From Aequorivita lipolytica (GTDB lineage: Bacteria > Bacteroidota > Bacteroidia > Flavobacteriales > Flavobacteriaceae), in NCBI RefSeq assembly GCF_007997135.1, contig NZ_VORU01000016.1, forward strand, positions 1-49,046: a stretch of 49,046 nt of DNA, read 5' to 3'. Below the pieces are notes generated by a model, which saw nothing but the letters and a program-made list of their open reading frames with translations, had not been told where the DNA came from and made no database searches. How positions within the stretch are numbered: position 1 is the stretch's first letter; every line of letters starts with the position of its first letter. Of this stretch, positions 40,521-48,875 are shown piece after piece. The translations under genes were made by a program, and so were the position numbers.

Positions 40521-42902
40521 TTATCTATTGAAAACTCTCTGTAGAAAAGAACGTTCTTCTTGAGAATATGCGTAACCATATTTATTTCCGTAGCCGAAAT
40601 TGTTGAGCTTCACATTGTTCAGCACAATAGCTACATTGCTTAAACGGCCATCTTTAATAGCATCTTGAGGAAAATCCAGTAAACGCTTGTCTGTGTAGCC
40701 GGCACGAACTACATAAAGTGTAATATCTGCCAGTTTATTTATCAAAATAGTATCTGTAACTAGCATAGATGGTGCTGTGTCCATAATGATATAGTCAAAA
40801 TTATTTCTAAGTTCATCAATAAACGTGGTGGTTCGTTTTTGCATTAACAATTCCGCGGGATTTGGCGGAATGGCCCCGGATAGAACAATACTCAAGTTTT
40901 CATTGTACTCACTTTGGGAGATTATATCTTCCACCTTCATATCGCTATGGACAATGTACTCCGTAAGCCCTTTATTAGTTTTTAAATGCTCTGGCAAATA
41001 ACGTTGCAATTGCGGATTACGAATATCGGCTCCCACCAGCACTACCTTTTTACCAGTGAGTGCCAAGGTTAAGGCCAAATTGAATGCTACAAATGTTTTT
41101 CCCTCTCCCTTAATGGTGGAGGTAACAATTAGGGTTTTACCTTTCTCGCTCTCTTCCAGCTTATTGATAAATAAATATTGCAGATTGGTTCTCAATATCC
41201 TATAGGCTTCTGCCATGATGCTTCTATCATTGTGCTGTATAAGGTCTGAATCTCCCTTGAGCACTTTGGGTATCTCACCAATTATAGGAATAGTTTTGAT
41301 GTGCTTTTCAACATCTTTTCTACTATTCACTTTTGTACTGAGCAAATGGAAACCATAAATCCCACCGAAAGGAATTAAAAGCCCCGCGAGCAATGCACCT
41401 AAATAAATAAGCGGTTTTTTAGGGGAAACTGGCTCTTGGGAACCGTAAGCACTATCAACAATTTTTGCCCTGTCTGAGGTTGCAGCCAAAGCTATAGATG
41501 CCTCCTCGCGCTGTTGTAGCAAGAAAAGATATAACTTCTCCTTGATAGATTGCTGACGTTCTATACCTCTAAAAATCTTTTCTTTTGCGGGAACTTGTGA
41601 TATTTTTGAACTGATAATGTTTTCTTGGATATTCAAATCCTTCATTGCAATCTTCAAGGCATTTTTTGAGTTTTCCAAACTTCCCAGAATATTGCCCCGC
41701 ATTTGTGTAATCTGCTCATTTACACTCTTAACCACCGGGTTTTTGGGAGTGGATGTTTGCAGTAGTTTGTTTCGGTATAAAATAAGTTCGTTATAATTGT
41801 TTACCGCACTTCCCACATTTTCATTGGAAATACCAATATTTGAAGGCAGCAGCTCACTATCAGAGCTATTCTTCATATAATCTATCATAGTGCTGCTCAA
41901 TTCCATTTGGGTGGAAACATCCAACTGCCTTTTATTGAACTCACTTGCATTTTCCAGCGTTATCTGCGCTTCCGCCTGTATGTCTGTCAAGCGATTGGTG
42001 CTTTTAAAATCTTCCTTATTCGTTTCTACAGAATCCAGCTCGCGCGTTATAATCTGAAGGCGGGATTCAATAAAGGCTGAAGTTTTTTTGGCAATCTCAT
42101 TTCTATCCTGTACCGCATCCTTATTGTACTGATGCACAAGTTCATTTAAAAAATCTTCTCCTTTTTCCTTATTTTGGGTCTGTATGGAAAGCTCTACCAC
42201 ATTGCTTTTAGCATCCGCATTTAGAATGTTGACCCTGTCCTGAAAACTCAGCGCTACATCTTCAACAGATTTATAACTTACAATAATCGTTTTGTTTATA
42301 TACGATTCAAATCGCTCCGCATAGTCCAAATTTGGCAGTACCGTTATATCCCCAAAAATTAGCGAGATACTTTCCCCAAACTTATAGGTGGCTTTACTGC
42401 TTCTAGTTTCGTCCTCAATGATAAACTCGGAATCTGATAAGATTTCGATATATAAAGTTGGTACTTTTTCTCGTGAAAGACTATCATTAAACGATTGAAA
42501 CTTTACCTCAAAAGGTTTGGAGCCATAAATTTCGGAAGTCTTTATATTGCCCATTACTTCATACTTGATATTAAGCTGAAGTTCCTTGACAGTTTCTGAA
42601 ATTAATCTTTTAGAATTGAAGATAGCCAACTCATTATCAATCTGGTTACTCTTAAAACGCGACAGAAAGCTACCAAATTGCGAAAAGGCAGCCATTTCTA
42701 GCGGACTTTGGGTCTTTTCGTCTTTAATAATAATAGTTGCCTTACTCTGGTAGAGTTGTGGGGTGTAGCGCAAATAAATAAAGGCAATTGCTAGAGCTAT
42801 AATCACTCCTATTACAAAAAGGTACCAATATCGGGAGTATTGCTCTATTAATTCCCTTAAGGAAAGTTCGTCAGCTTCTTGGTTATTAAGGCTATCGTTC
42901 AT
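40521..42902 (-). CDS. Wzc-type tyrosine autokinase / polysaccharide chain-length regulator
   Basis: 793-aa inner-membrane BY-kinase. A Wzz-type N-terminal domain with membrane helix (about 30-50), a long coiled-coil region, a second helix near residue 500 (PLIYLGALLAGLLIPFGGIYG), and a C-terminal kinase with Walker A STIKGEGKTFVAFN, Walker A' VVLVGADIRNP and Walker B YIIMDTAP. The tail holds a tyrosine cluster (FGYGNKYGYAYSQ) that is probably autophosphorylated. It controls assembly and export of capsule or EPS with Wza. The first Asp of the usual Walker A' D-x-D is Gly. The gap to the Wza gene is 127 bp. Confidence 0.93.
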   Translation of the reverse strand: MNDSLNNQEADELSLRELIEQYSRYWYLFVIGVIIALAIAFIYLRYTPQLYQSKATIIIKDEKTQSPLEMAAFSQFGSFLSRFKSNQIDNELAIFNSKRLISETVKELQLNIKYEVMGNIKTSEIYGSKPFEVKFQSFNDSLSREKVPTLYIEILSDSEFIIEDETRSSKATYKFGESISLIFGDITVLPNLDYAERFESYINKTIIVSYKSVEDVALSFQDRVNILNADAKSNVVELSIQTQNKEKGEDFLNELVHQYNKDAVQDRNEIAKKTSAFIESRLQIITRELDSVETNKEDFKSTNRLTDIQAEAQITLENASEFNKRQLDVSTQMELSSTMIDYMKNSSDSELLPSNIGISNENVGSAVNNYNELILYRNKLLQTSTPKNPVVKSVNEQITQMRGNILGSLENSKNALKIAMKDLNIQENIISSKISQVPAKEKIFRGIERQQSIKEKLYLFLLQQREEASIALAATSDRAKIVDSAYGSQEPVSPKKPLIYLGALLAGLLIPFGGIYGFHLLSTKVNSRKDVEKHIKTIPIIGEIPKVLKGDSDLIQHNDRSIMAEAYRILRTNLQYLFINKLEESEKGKTLIVTSTIKGEGKTFVAFNLALTLALTGKKVVLVGADIRNPQLQRYLPEHLKTNKGLTEYIVHSDMKVEDIISQSEYNENLSIVLSGAIPPNPAELLMQKRTTTFIDELRNNFDYIIMDTAPSMLVTDTILINKLADITLYVVRAGYTDKRLLDFPQDAIKDGRLSNVAIVLNNVKLNNFGYGNKYGYAYSQEERSFLQRVFNR

Positions 42903-43029
42903 AATTTAATTTCTTGGACAATCTAATGGGTTTCGCTCTTAAAATATAACCCTCTAATTTTTCGCGATAATGCGATAAATAATAAAATATAAATGTTTTA
43001 GTAATGTTGTGCAATCTTCCGATTTTAAC

Positions 43030-43815
43030 CTATCTAAAAATAATGGCCATAGCCGAAAGAAGTAAGGAGGCAACACTAACGTAGATAGCGGTATTCCTGT
43101 TAAAACTACTGCTCTGTACCTGTGCGGTGTTTGGTTCCACATATACCACGTCGTTCTGCTGCAGATAATAATAGTCACTGTTCAGTACATCAGCACTTCT
43201 AAGATCGAGATACTTAAAGTTTTTGATCTTGCCATCGTCCCTGATTACCAAAACATTATCCCTTCGCCCATAAAGGGTTAAATCTCCCGCCAGGCCGAGT
43301 GCGGCAGGCAGCGTAAGGCGTTCTCCTTCAAAATTATAGGTTCCGGGCCTGTTAACCTCTCCCAATAAACTCACCTTAAAATTTACAATACGTACGGTAA
43401 CGATGGGATCTTTTACATATTCTGAAATACGCTGGCTCAACATTTCACTAAGCTCCGTCCTAGTTAGTCCCGCTACCTTAATCCTTCCCAATACCGGAAA
43501 ATCTATGGTGCCATCCTGTGCGGTAAGATAGGCTTGCTGCTGATTGCTAGTATTATAGGAAACGCCAGTTGCCTCTATTGTTGGTCGTGTCTCACTAATA
43601 AGATTGAACGGACGCACAGCATTTAAATCGTAGGCCGATACCACGATACTTAGAAGATCGTCAGACTGGATTTTTGAACTTTTTTGAATAGTGTCCAAAA
43701 GCATCTGACCTTCGGATAAATCCTGAAAGTAAACTATTTTTTCTGAAGAAACACAGGAAACACCTATGCTCCCAAGTAAAAACAAGATAAATACTTTAGT
43801 AAAAAAACGTCTCAT
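43030..43815 (-). CDS. Polysaccharide export lipoprotein (Wza family)
   Basis: 261 aa from the ATG at 43815, which starts a lipoprotein signal MRRFFTKVFILFLLGSIGVSC. A Poly_export domain (SDDLLSIVVSAYD to LGRIKVAGLTRTE) and a following SLBB-like domain (VSLLGEVNRPGTYNFEGERLTLPAAL) are visible, then a C-terminal membrane helix, AIYVSVASLLLSAMAIIF. It is a shorter member of the Wza family, with one inferred SLBB domain, and provides the outer-membrane or envelope export channel. The frame is open to 43872 without a signal peptide; the shorter start is preferred. Confidence 0.92.
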   Translation of the reverse strand: MRRFFTKVFILFLLGSIGVSCVSSEKIVYFQDLSEGQMLLDTIQKSSKIQSDDLLSIVVSAYDLNAVRPFNLISETRPTIEATGVSYNTSNQQQAYLTAQDGTIDFPVLGRIKVAGLTRTELSEMLSQRISEYVKDPIVTVRIVNFKVSLLGEVNRPGTYNFEGERLTLPAALGLAGDLTLYGRRDNVLVIRDDGKIKNFKYLDLRSADVLNSDYYYLQQNDVVYVEPNTAQVQSSSFNRNTAIYVSVASLLLSAMAIIFR

Positions 43816-44002
43816 CAATTTTTTTTTGCAAATATAATCTTTTCTAATCAGCTTACTTAAAGGAAGTAGCATATAACCGAGAAAATTATCATTTCATCTA
43901 TAAAAACACTTCAAGATGACCGAAATCCCAAAAAAAATAATTCCCTCCTTTATTCTAAAAAGATAACTAAGTTAGCCCTTTATTCTCTTTTATAAAAACA
44001 GA

Positions 44003-44030
44003 GAACCTTCATATATAAGTACGAAGGTTC
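44003..44030 (-). terminator. Hairpin after the 4,6-dehydratase gene
   Basis: Stem GAACCTTC / GAAGGTTC with a 12-nt loop, 31 bp past the stop codon of the leftward dehydratase gene. On the minus strand it is followed by TCTGTTTTT, a modest T tract. Confidence 0.65.
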
Positions 44031-44060
44031 AGTATATTAAAAAGTTTGTTTTTTCTTAAT

Positions 44061-46022
44061 TCAATTTTGATGGTGAACATCTAATATTTGGAACTCGGAA
44101 TTTTGACTCACATATTCAGGAACCAGTTCCTTAAGTCTAATAACAACATCCATTTTTTTGTTCTTTGAAGTAGCATTAACTATTGCTTGAATCTTCTCGC
44201 TTACACTGCTGAAATTTTCAGAGTGAACTTTAGAGACCATAATTTTAGAGTGATACGTGGGCAGTGTTTGTGAGGTGTCGCTCAACAATTCCTCATAAAG
44301 TTTCTCGCCGGGGCGCAAACCGATTATCTGTATATCGATATCCTTATAGGGTTTTAGGCCAGACAGCAATATCATACGTTCGGCCATATCCAATATTTTC
44401 ACAGGCTTACCCATATCAAAAATAAAGATCTCACCACCTTTTCCCATGGTTCCAGCTTGCAGTACAAGTTGACAGGCTTCTGGAATGGTCATAAAATAAC
44501 GTATTATTTCTTTATGCGTAACTGTCACGGGTCCTCCAGCAGCTATTTGTTTTCTAAAGTAAGGAATGACCGATCCGTTGGAACCCAAAACATTACCGAA
44601 ACGTGTGGTAATAAATCTTGGATGGGTACCTATTTTTTCCTGAAGGGATTGCACATACATCTCTGCCGCCCGTTTGGACGCGCCCATAACGTTGGTTGGG
44701 TTTACGGCCTTATCTGTTGAAATCATTACAAATTTATCAATACCGTGCTGCACGGAAAGATTTGCAAGATTAACAGTCCCGCAGATATTGACACCCACAG
44801 CTTCATGCGGGTTCTTTTCAATCATCGGCACATGCTTATAGGCTGCAGCGTGATATACCATATCAAACTTATAAGTTGAGAATATCATCTCCAGGCGTTC
44901 TACATTACGAACATCTGCCAAGACCGTTGAAAATTTCAAATCGGGAAACGCACTATTTAAATACAGTTCCATTTCATAAAGTGCAGTTTCAGCATTGTCC
45001 AAGACAACAATCTCGCTAGGGTTAAAGACCGCTAATTGCTTAACTATCTCACTACCGATAGAGCCCGCCCCACCAGTTACCAAAATGGTTTTATGCTCTA
45101 AATCGTCCTTAATAATTTCAGTATCTATTTCAATAGGACGTCTATCCAAAAGATCCTCAATTTCTATATGTTTTATCTGAGTCTGTATATCCTCTTTTTT
45201 GTTCCAATTCTCCACCAGTGGCACATTGAAAACTTCAATACTGTTTGCCAAGCAAGCCTCTACTATTTCGTTTGTTTCAGAAACCGAAAGTGAATCGCGT
45301 ACCATCAAAACACCATCCAGTTGGTGTTTCTTAATCAATTCGGCGAATTGAAGGGAATCTTTATTGATAGGCAAAGAAAAAACAGGTTTACCCATTATAC
45401 TTAGGCTTTTATTAGAAGAATTTTCTGTAAGAAAACCGATTAAATGAAAAGACAAGTCAGATTCCGTGGTAAGCGCTCTTCCCAAACTAATGGTCTGGTT
45501 ATCCATTCCCACTATCGCCACACGCTTTTTTAAACTACTGTTGTTCATTCTTCTTAAATACTGATAAGACTCTTTCACCACGATTCTAAAAAATAGCATC
45601 AATGTAAAAGAAAAGAACATATATAGAAGAATGCCAGTGGTTAGAAAGATTTTTTCTCCACTCACGGCGAAATAAGCCATATTGAAAATCACCACTGAAA
45701 GTGCAGTTAAAAAAGAAGCCGCAGCAACCCTAAACACATCTGTAAAAGTGGAATGACGAACTATGCCCGCATAGGTGCGAAGCATATAGAAGAAGTAAAC
45801 GTTGGCGCCAATAATAAAAGCAGCCCTAACTGGGGTAGGCCAAACTTTTTGGAATTTTAAAGGTGTACCATCCAAGATAAAATACGCCATCCCAAAGGAA
45901 ACGACGCATATAAGAATATCAATCATAAATACTGCCCAGCGCGGTAAATAGCGTTGGTTCAGTAAGCAAATAGTTTTAGTACGCATTCTTATTTGTTCTA
46001 AAATAGAAATTTTATGAGTCAC
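44061..46022 (-). CDS. Membrane-bound UDP-sugar 4,6-dehydratase (PglF/WbpM/CapD family)
   Basis: 653 aa. Four N-terminal membrane helices (to about residue 160), a CoA-binding-like domain, and a C-terminal SDR dehydratase: NAD motif TGGAGSIGSEI, catalytic STDKAVNPTNVMG and KRAAEMY. As in PglF and WbpM, Met stands where the usual SDR Tyr is found and a Thr-Asp-Lys triad is present. It converts UDP-GlcNAc to the 4-keto-6-deoxy sugar, which the DegT aminotransferase upstream in the operon would aminate. Length is typical for the large membrane form. It supplies the first committed sugar of the surface polysaccharide. Confidence 0.93.
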   Translation of the reverse strand: MTHKISILEQIRMRTKTICLLNQRYLPRWAVFMIDILICVVSFGMAYFILDGTPLKFQKVWPTPVRAAFIIGANVYFFYMLRTYAGIVRHSTFTDVFRVAAASFLTALSVVIFNMAYFAVSGEKIFLTTGILLYMFFSFTLMLFFRIVVKESYQYLRRMNNSSLKKRVAIVGMDNQTISLGRALTTESDLSFHLIGFLTENSSNKSLSIMGKPVFSLPINKDSLQFAELIKKHQLDGVLMVRDSLSVSETNEIVEACLANSIEVFNVPLVENWNKKEDIQTQIKHIEIEDLLDRRPIEIDTEIIKDDLEHKTILVTGGAGSIGSEIVKQLAVFNPSEIVVLDNAETALYEMELYLNSAFPDLKFSTVLADVRNVERLEMIFSTYKFDMVYHAAAYKHVPMIEKNPHEAVGVNICGTVNLANLSVQHGIDKFVMISTDKAVNPTNVMGASKRAAEMYVQSLQEKIGTHPRFITTRFGNVLGSNGSVIPYFRKQIAAGGPVTVTHKEIIRYFMTIPEACQLVLQAGTMGKGGEIFIFDMGKPVKILDMAERMILLSGLKPYKDIDIQIIGLRPGEKLYEELLSDTSQTLPTYHSKIMVSKVHSENFSSVSEKIQAIVNATSKNKKMDVVIRLKELVPEYVSQNSEFQILDVHHQN

Positions 46023-46054
46023 AGTATCGTAGGATTTAGGACTACAAATATAAA

Positions 46055-47191
46055 CTATTTCTCGATTAAGTGTATTAAAATATCGTTAATCTTCACCTTT
46101 TCTTCATTTTGGAGGTTTGAACCTGAGGGTAAACACAAACCAATTTCAAACAGCTGTTCGGAAACTTTATCGCCATAATAAGGGGCATTTTTAAAAACGG
46201 GCTGCAAGTGCATTGGCTTCCATAACGGTCTGCACTCTATATTATTCTCTGCCATGGCCAAGCGTATATCTTCATTTGAGAAACCGCTTGTCTTTCTATC
46301 TACAAGAATACACGACAACCAATGGTTAGAAAAATAATCGGCATTTGGCTCATTAAATACCTGAACCCCTGCTGTATTCTGAAAAATGTCTTTATAAAAT
46401 TGGTTCATATCTCTTCTCAAACCCACGTGCTTATCAAGTACTTCCATCTGCCCCCGCCCTATTCCAGCTGAAATATTACTCAACCTATAGTTGTATCCAA
46501 TTTCAGAATGTTGGTAATGTACTGCCGCATCGCGAGCTTGGGTGGCTAGGAATATTGCTTTTTCTTTGTGTTTTAAATTACGTGAAACCAAAGCGCCGCC
46601 CCCAGAGGTGGTAATAATTTTATTACCATTAAAGGAAAGGATTGAAAGGTCGCCAAAAGTCCCACATTTTTGTCCTTTATAACTACTGCCCAAAGCTTCG
46701 GCGCTATCCTCAACTACGGGTATTTCATATTTTTCTGAAATCTTTCTAACTTCATCAACCTTATATGGCATTCCGTAAAGATGCACTGCAATTATGGCCT
46801 TTGGTTTTTTGCCGTTGGAAATTCTATCTTTTATAGCCTCCTCAAGATGATGTGGACATATATTCCAAGTATCGGGCTCACTATCCACAAATATTGGGGT
46901 TGCGCTTTGATACATAATAGGATTTGCGGAAGCAGAAAAGGTAAAGCTCTGGCATATTACCTCATCATCTCTTTCCACACCTAGCATTATAAGCGCCAAA
47001 TGGATCGCAGCCGTGCCTGAACTAAGCGCTGCAACGTGGTTATTGGAACCCAAATAGTTTTCTATTGCAATTTCAAATTGCTCCACGTTGGGGCCTAATG
47101 GGGCTATCCAATTTGTTTCAAAAGCCTCATTTACGTAAGTCTGTTCACTTCCGCCCATATGTGGGGAGGATAAGTAAATTTTTTCTTTCAT
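46055..47191 (-). CDS. DegT/DnrJ/EryC1/StrS family sugar aminotransferase
   Basis: 378 aa from the ATG at 47191 (an in-frame GTG at 47197 adds two residues). PLP enzyme that aminates 4-keto-6-deoxy sugars, like PglE. Signatures are SGTAAIHLALI, FTFSASANPI, VVEDSAEALGS (Asp) and the Schiff-base Lys in SFNGNKIITTSGGG. It lies 32 bp before the 4,6-dehydratase gene, giving a two-step route to a UDP-4-amino-4,6-dideoxy-N-acetylhexosamine. No acetyltransferase (PglD) is seen in the window. A 622-bp region with repeats precedes it. Confidence 0.93.
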   Translation of the reverse strand: MKEKIYLSSPHMGGSEQTYVNEAFETNWIAPLGPNVEQFEIAIENYLGSNNHVAALSSGTAAIHLALIMLGVERDDEVICQSFTFSASANPIMYQSATPIFVDSEPDTWNICPHHLEEAIKDRISNGKKPKAIIAVHLYGMPYKVDEVRKISEKYEIPVVEDSAEALGSSYKGQKCGTFGDLSILSFNGNKIITTSGGGALVSRNLKHKEKAIFLATQARDAAVHYQHSEIGYNYRLSNISAGIGRGQMEVLDKHVGLRRDMNQFYKDIFQNTAGVQVFNEPNADYFSNHWLSCILVDRKTSGFSNEDIRLAMAENNIECRPLWKPMHLQPVFKNAPYYGDKVSEQLFEIGLCLPSGSNLQNEEKVKINDILIHLIEK

Positions 47192-47464
47192 TAGCACAGT
47201 TTGTTTAAAAAAAATTTTTAATTAAAATCTCAATCGAAAATCAATTGCATATCAATTAAATAGGATTATTTCGTAAACGATATCATAGAACTTTGTATTG
47301 TCAAAATTCTCAAATATTTATGGATTTTTTGGAGGGCGCAAAGCTAGAAAATTAAAAATGGATTTATAATGTTTAAGAATAATTTAATATTAAAAGAACC
47401 CTGTTTTGAAGGTGGGATTTGATAATATTATCGCTTTAAATTATTTATTTCTGAACAGAACAGC

Positions 47465-47525
47465 CGCTGGTCTCGATAAAATCTCGATGAAAAATCGGAA
47501 TCACTCGGTCACCTTTAATTGTGAC
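47465..47525. repeat. 61-bp direct repeat, copy A
   Basis: Identical to copy B at 47548-47608 in 53 of 61 positions with no gaps. Both carry a GTCAC/GTGAC stem at the right end; three of the eight differences lie in its loop. Confidence 0.9.
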
Positions 47526-47547
47526 TTTCAATATTCCGAATTGCAAG

Positions 47548-47608
47548 CGCTGGCCTCGATACAATCCCAATGAATAATCGGAATCACTCGGTCACCATAG
47601 ATTGTGAC
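47548..47608. repeat. 61-bp direct repeat, copy B
   Basis: See copy A. Starts CGCTGGCCTCGATAC and ends GATTGTGAC; the core AATCGGAATCACTCGGTCAC is shared exactly. Confidence 0.9.
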
Positions 47609-47689
47609 CTAAAATTCCCAATTTTCATATTTCGAACATCCCCATTTCCCGAATGCCGAATTAACAAATCCCGAATTAACGAATCCCGA

Positions 47690-47769
47690 TCCCGATAGCT
47701 ATCGGGACCCGAATTAACGATCCCGATCGCTATCGGGACACATATTCACAATCCCGATAGCTATCGGGA
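47690..47769. repeat. Three spaced copies of the dispersed palindrome
   Basis: TCCCGATAGCTATCGGGA occurs at 47690-47707 and 47752-47769; the middle copy at 47721-47738 has C for A at one position. Starts are 31 bp apart. Confidence 0.95.
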
Positions 47770-47796
47770 CACATATTCACATACAACGCACAGCAA

Positions 47797-47824
47797 AGCC
47801 TACAGCCTACAGCCTACAACCTAA
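47797..47824. repeat. Heptamer array AGCCTAC, three units plus a variant, containing the sugar transferase stop codon
   Basis: AGCCTAC three times, then AACCTAA. On the minus strand this is AGGTTGT followed by AGGCTGT-type words; the first TAG is the stop codon of the leftward sugar transferase gene, which ends FRL. Confidence 0.93.
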
Positions 47825-48359
47825 AAACAACCACCTCAAAAATAATCCTCAAATCCCCGAAAAACGATCTATTATAATAATACTGCAAATTCATCCGCAC
47901 CTTATCGGGAAAGATAACCTCATCATTATATTTCAAGGGTTCTTTTTGTTTTACCAATAGCATCTCTTCGTTATAATATTTCAAGGCAGCGGCGCTGCAT
48001 AGGCCAGGTTTCAGTTCAAGGATTTTTCGTGACTCTCCTTCCAGCCTATCGTAATAACCCGGCACATCGGGCCGTGGGCCCACAAAACTCATCTGCCCTA
48101 AAAGAATGTTAAGCAATTGTGGGAGTTCGTCCAGTTTTGAACTTCTAAGAAAACTGCCATAGGCTGAAATGGTGCCACGGCGCACTTTCATGGAACGTAT
48201 TTTATAAATTTTAAAAGGCTTGCCATATTGACCAATTCTGGTTTGAAGGAAGAGCCCCTTCCCTGTGTCAATGGCCGCAACAATAATTAATACTACAATC
48301 AACCAACCGATGAGTATTAAGAGGAAAGCCGAAAACAGTATGTCGAAGATTCTTTTGAT
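47814..48359 (-). CDS. Undecaprenyl-phosphate sugar phosphotransferase (bacterial sugar transferase, PglC-like); start codon lost
   Basis: About 180 aa. It moves a sugar-1-phosphate onto undecaprenyl phosphate, beginning polysaccharide repeat-unit synthesis. The family start IKRIFDILFSAFLL (48359 to about 48320) runs into the membrane hairpin, then LFLQTRIGQYGKPFKIYKIRSM, GSFLRSSKLDELPQLLNILLGQMSFVG and GPRPDVP, with the catalytic Asp-Glu (LDELPQ). No ATG, GTG or TTG exists upstream of the conserved start: the frame reaches a TAA at 48375-48377 through ATA codons. A TTG at 48302 would delete the conserved N-terminus. The gene is probably a pseudogene, uses a rare start, or suffers a slip in the AT-rich repeat upstream. 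Its stop codon lies in a heptamer array. Confidence 0.8.
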   Translation of the reverse strand: MKRIFDILFSAFLLILIGWLIVVLIIVAAIDTGKGLFLQTRIGQYGKPFKIYKIRSMKVRRGTISAYGSFLRSSKLDELPQLLNILLGQMSFVGPRPDVPGYYDRLEGESRKILELKPGLCSAAALKYYNEEMLLVKQKEPLKYNDEVIFPDKVRMNLQYYYNRSFFGDLRIIFEVVVFRL

Positions 48360-48361
48360 TG

Positions 48362-48483
48362 GATTTATTATTATTTATTTTCTATTATTATTCTTTATTA
48401 TTCTTTATTGCTATTTTCTATTATTATTTGCTATTTCTTTGGCGCTATTGCGGCTAAGGTAGTGAAATATTTAGTTGGGGATA
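48362..48483. repeat. AT-rich low-complexity tract before the heptamer array
   Basis: A stretch built from TTATTAT, TTTCTAT, TTGCTAT and CGCTATT-like 7-mers (48365-48460), with loose register. It occupies the 5' end of the sugar transferase gene. Confidence 0.6.
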
Positions 48484-48875
48484 GGTTGCAGGTTGCAGGT
48501 TGCAGGTTGCAGGTTACAGGTTACAGGTTACAGGTTACAGGTTACTGGTTGCAGGTTGCAGGTTGCAGGTTACAGGTTACAGGTTACAGGTTGCAGGTTG
48601 CAGGTTGCAGGTTGCAGGTTACAGGTTACAGGTTACTGGTTGCAGGTTGCAGGTTGCAGGTTACAGGTTACTGGTTACAGGTTGCAGGTTACAGGTTGCA
48701 GGTTACAGGTTGCAGGTTACTGGTTACTGGTTGCGGGTTGCGGGTTACAGGTTACAGGTTGCAGGTTACAGGTTACAGGTTACAGGTTACAGGTTGCAGG
48801 TTACAGGTTACAGGTTACTGGTTGCGGGTTACTGGTTACTGGTTACTGGTTACTGGTTGCAGGTTGGAGGTTCAA
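48484..48875. repeat. 56-unit heptamer array GGTTRCW
   Basis: Exactly 56 heptamers in unbroken register. By last three bases: GCA 20, ACA 21, ACT 10, GCG 3, plus single GGA and CAA at the right end. The left part is ordered in blocks (GCA x4, ACA x4, ACT; GCA x3, ACA x3; GCA x4, ACA x2, ACT; GCA x3, ACA, ACT). All three plus-strand frames are open because the unit lacks stop codons, so the overlapping frames here are artefacts. Confidence 0.98.

Larger units (their letters stand above)
47192..47813. other. 622-bp region of direct repeats and palindromes upstream of the aminotransferase gene
   Basis: No gene is seen. From left to right it has an AT-rich stretch (47200-47460) that may hold the operon promoter, two 61-bp direct repeats, a run of CCGAATTAAC-type 15-mers (about 47657-47690), three copies of the 18-bp palindrome separated by short spacers, and an AGCCTAC heptamer array that enters the sugar transferase gene. 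Confidence 0.7.

Noticed and set aside
48484-48875. CRISPR array
   Set aside because: There are no unique spacers between repeats; units are contiguous 7-mers, and no cas gene is seen.
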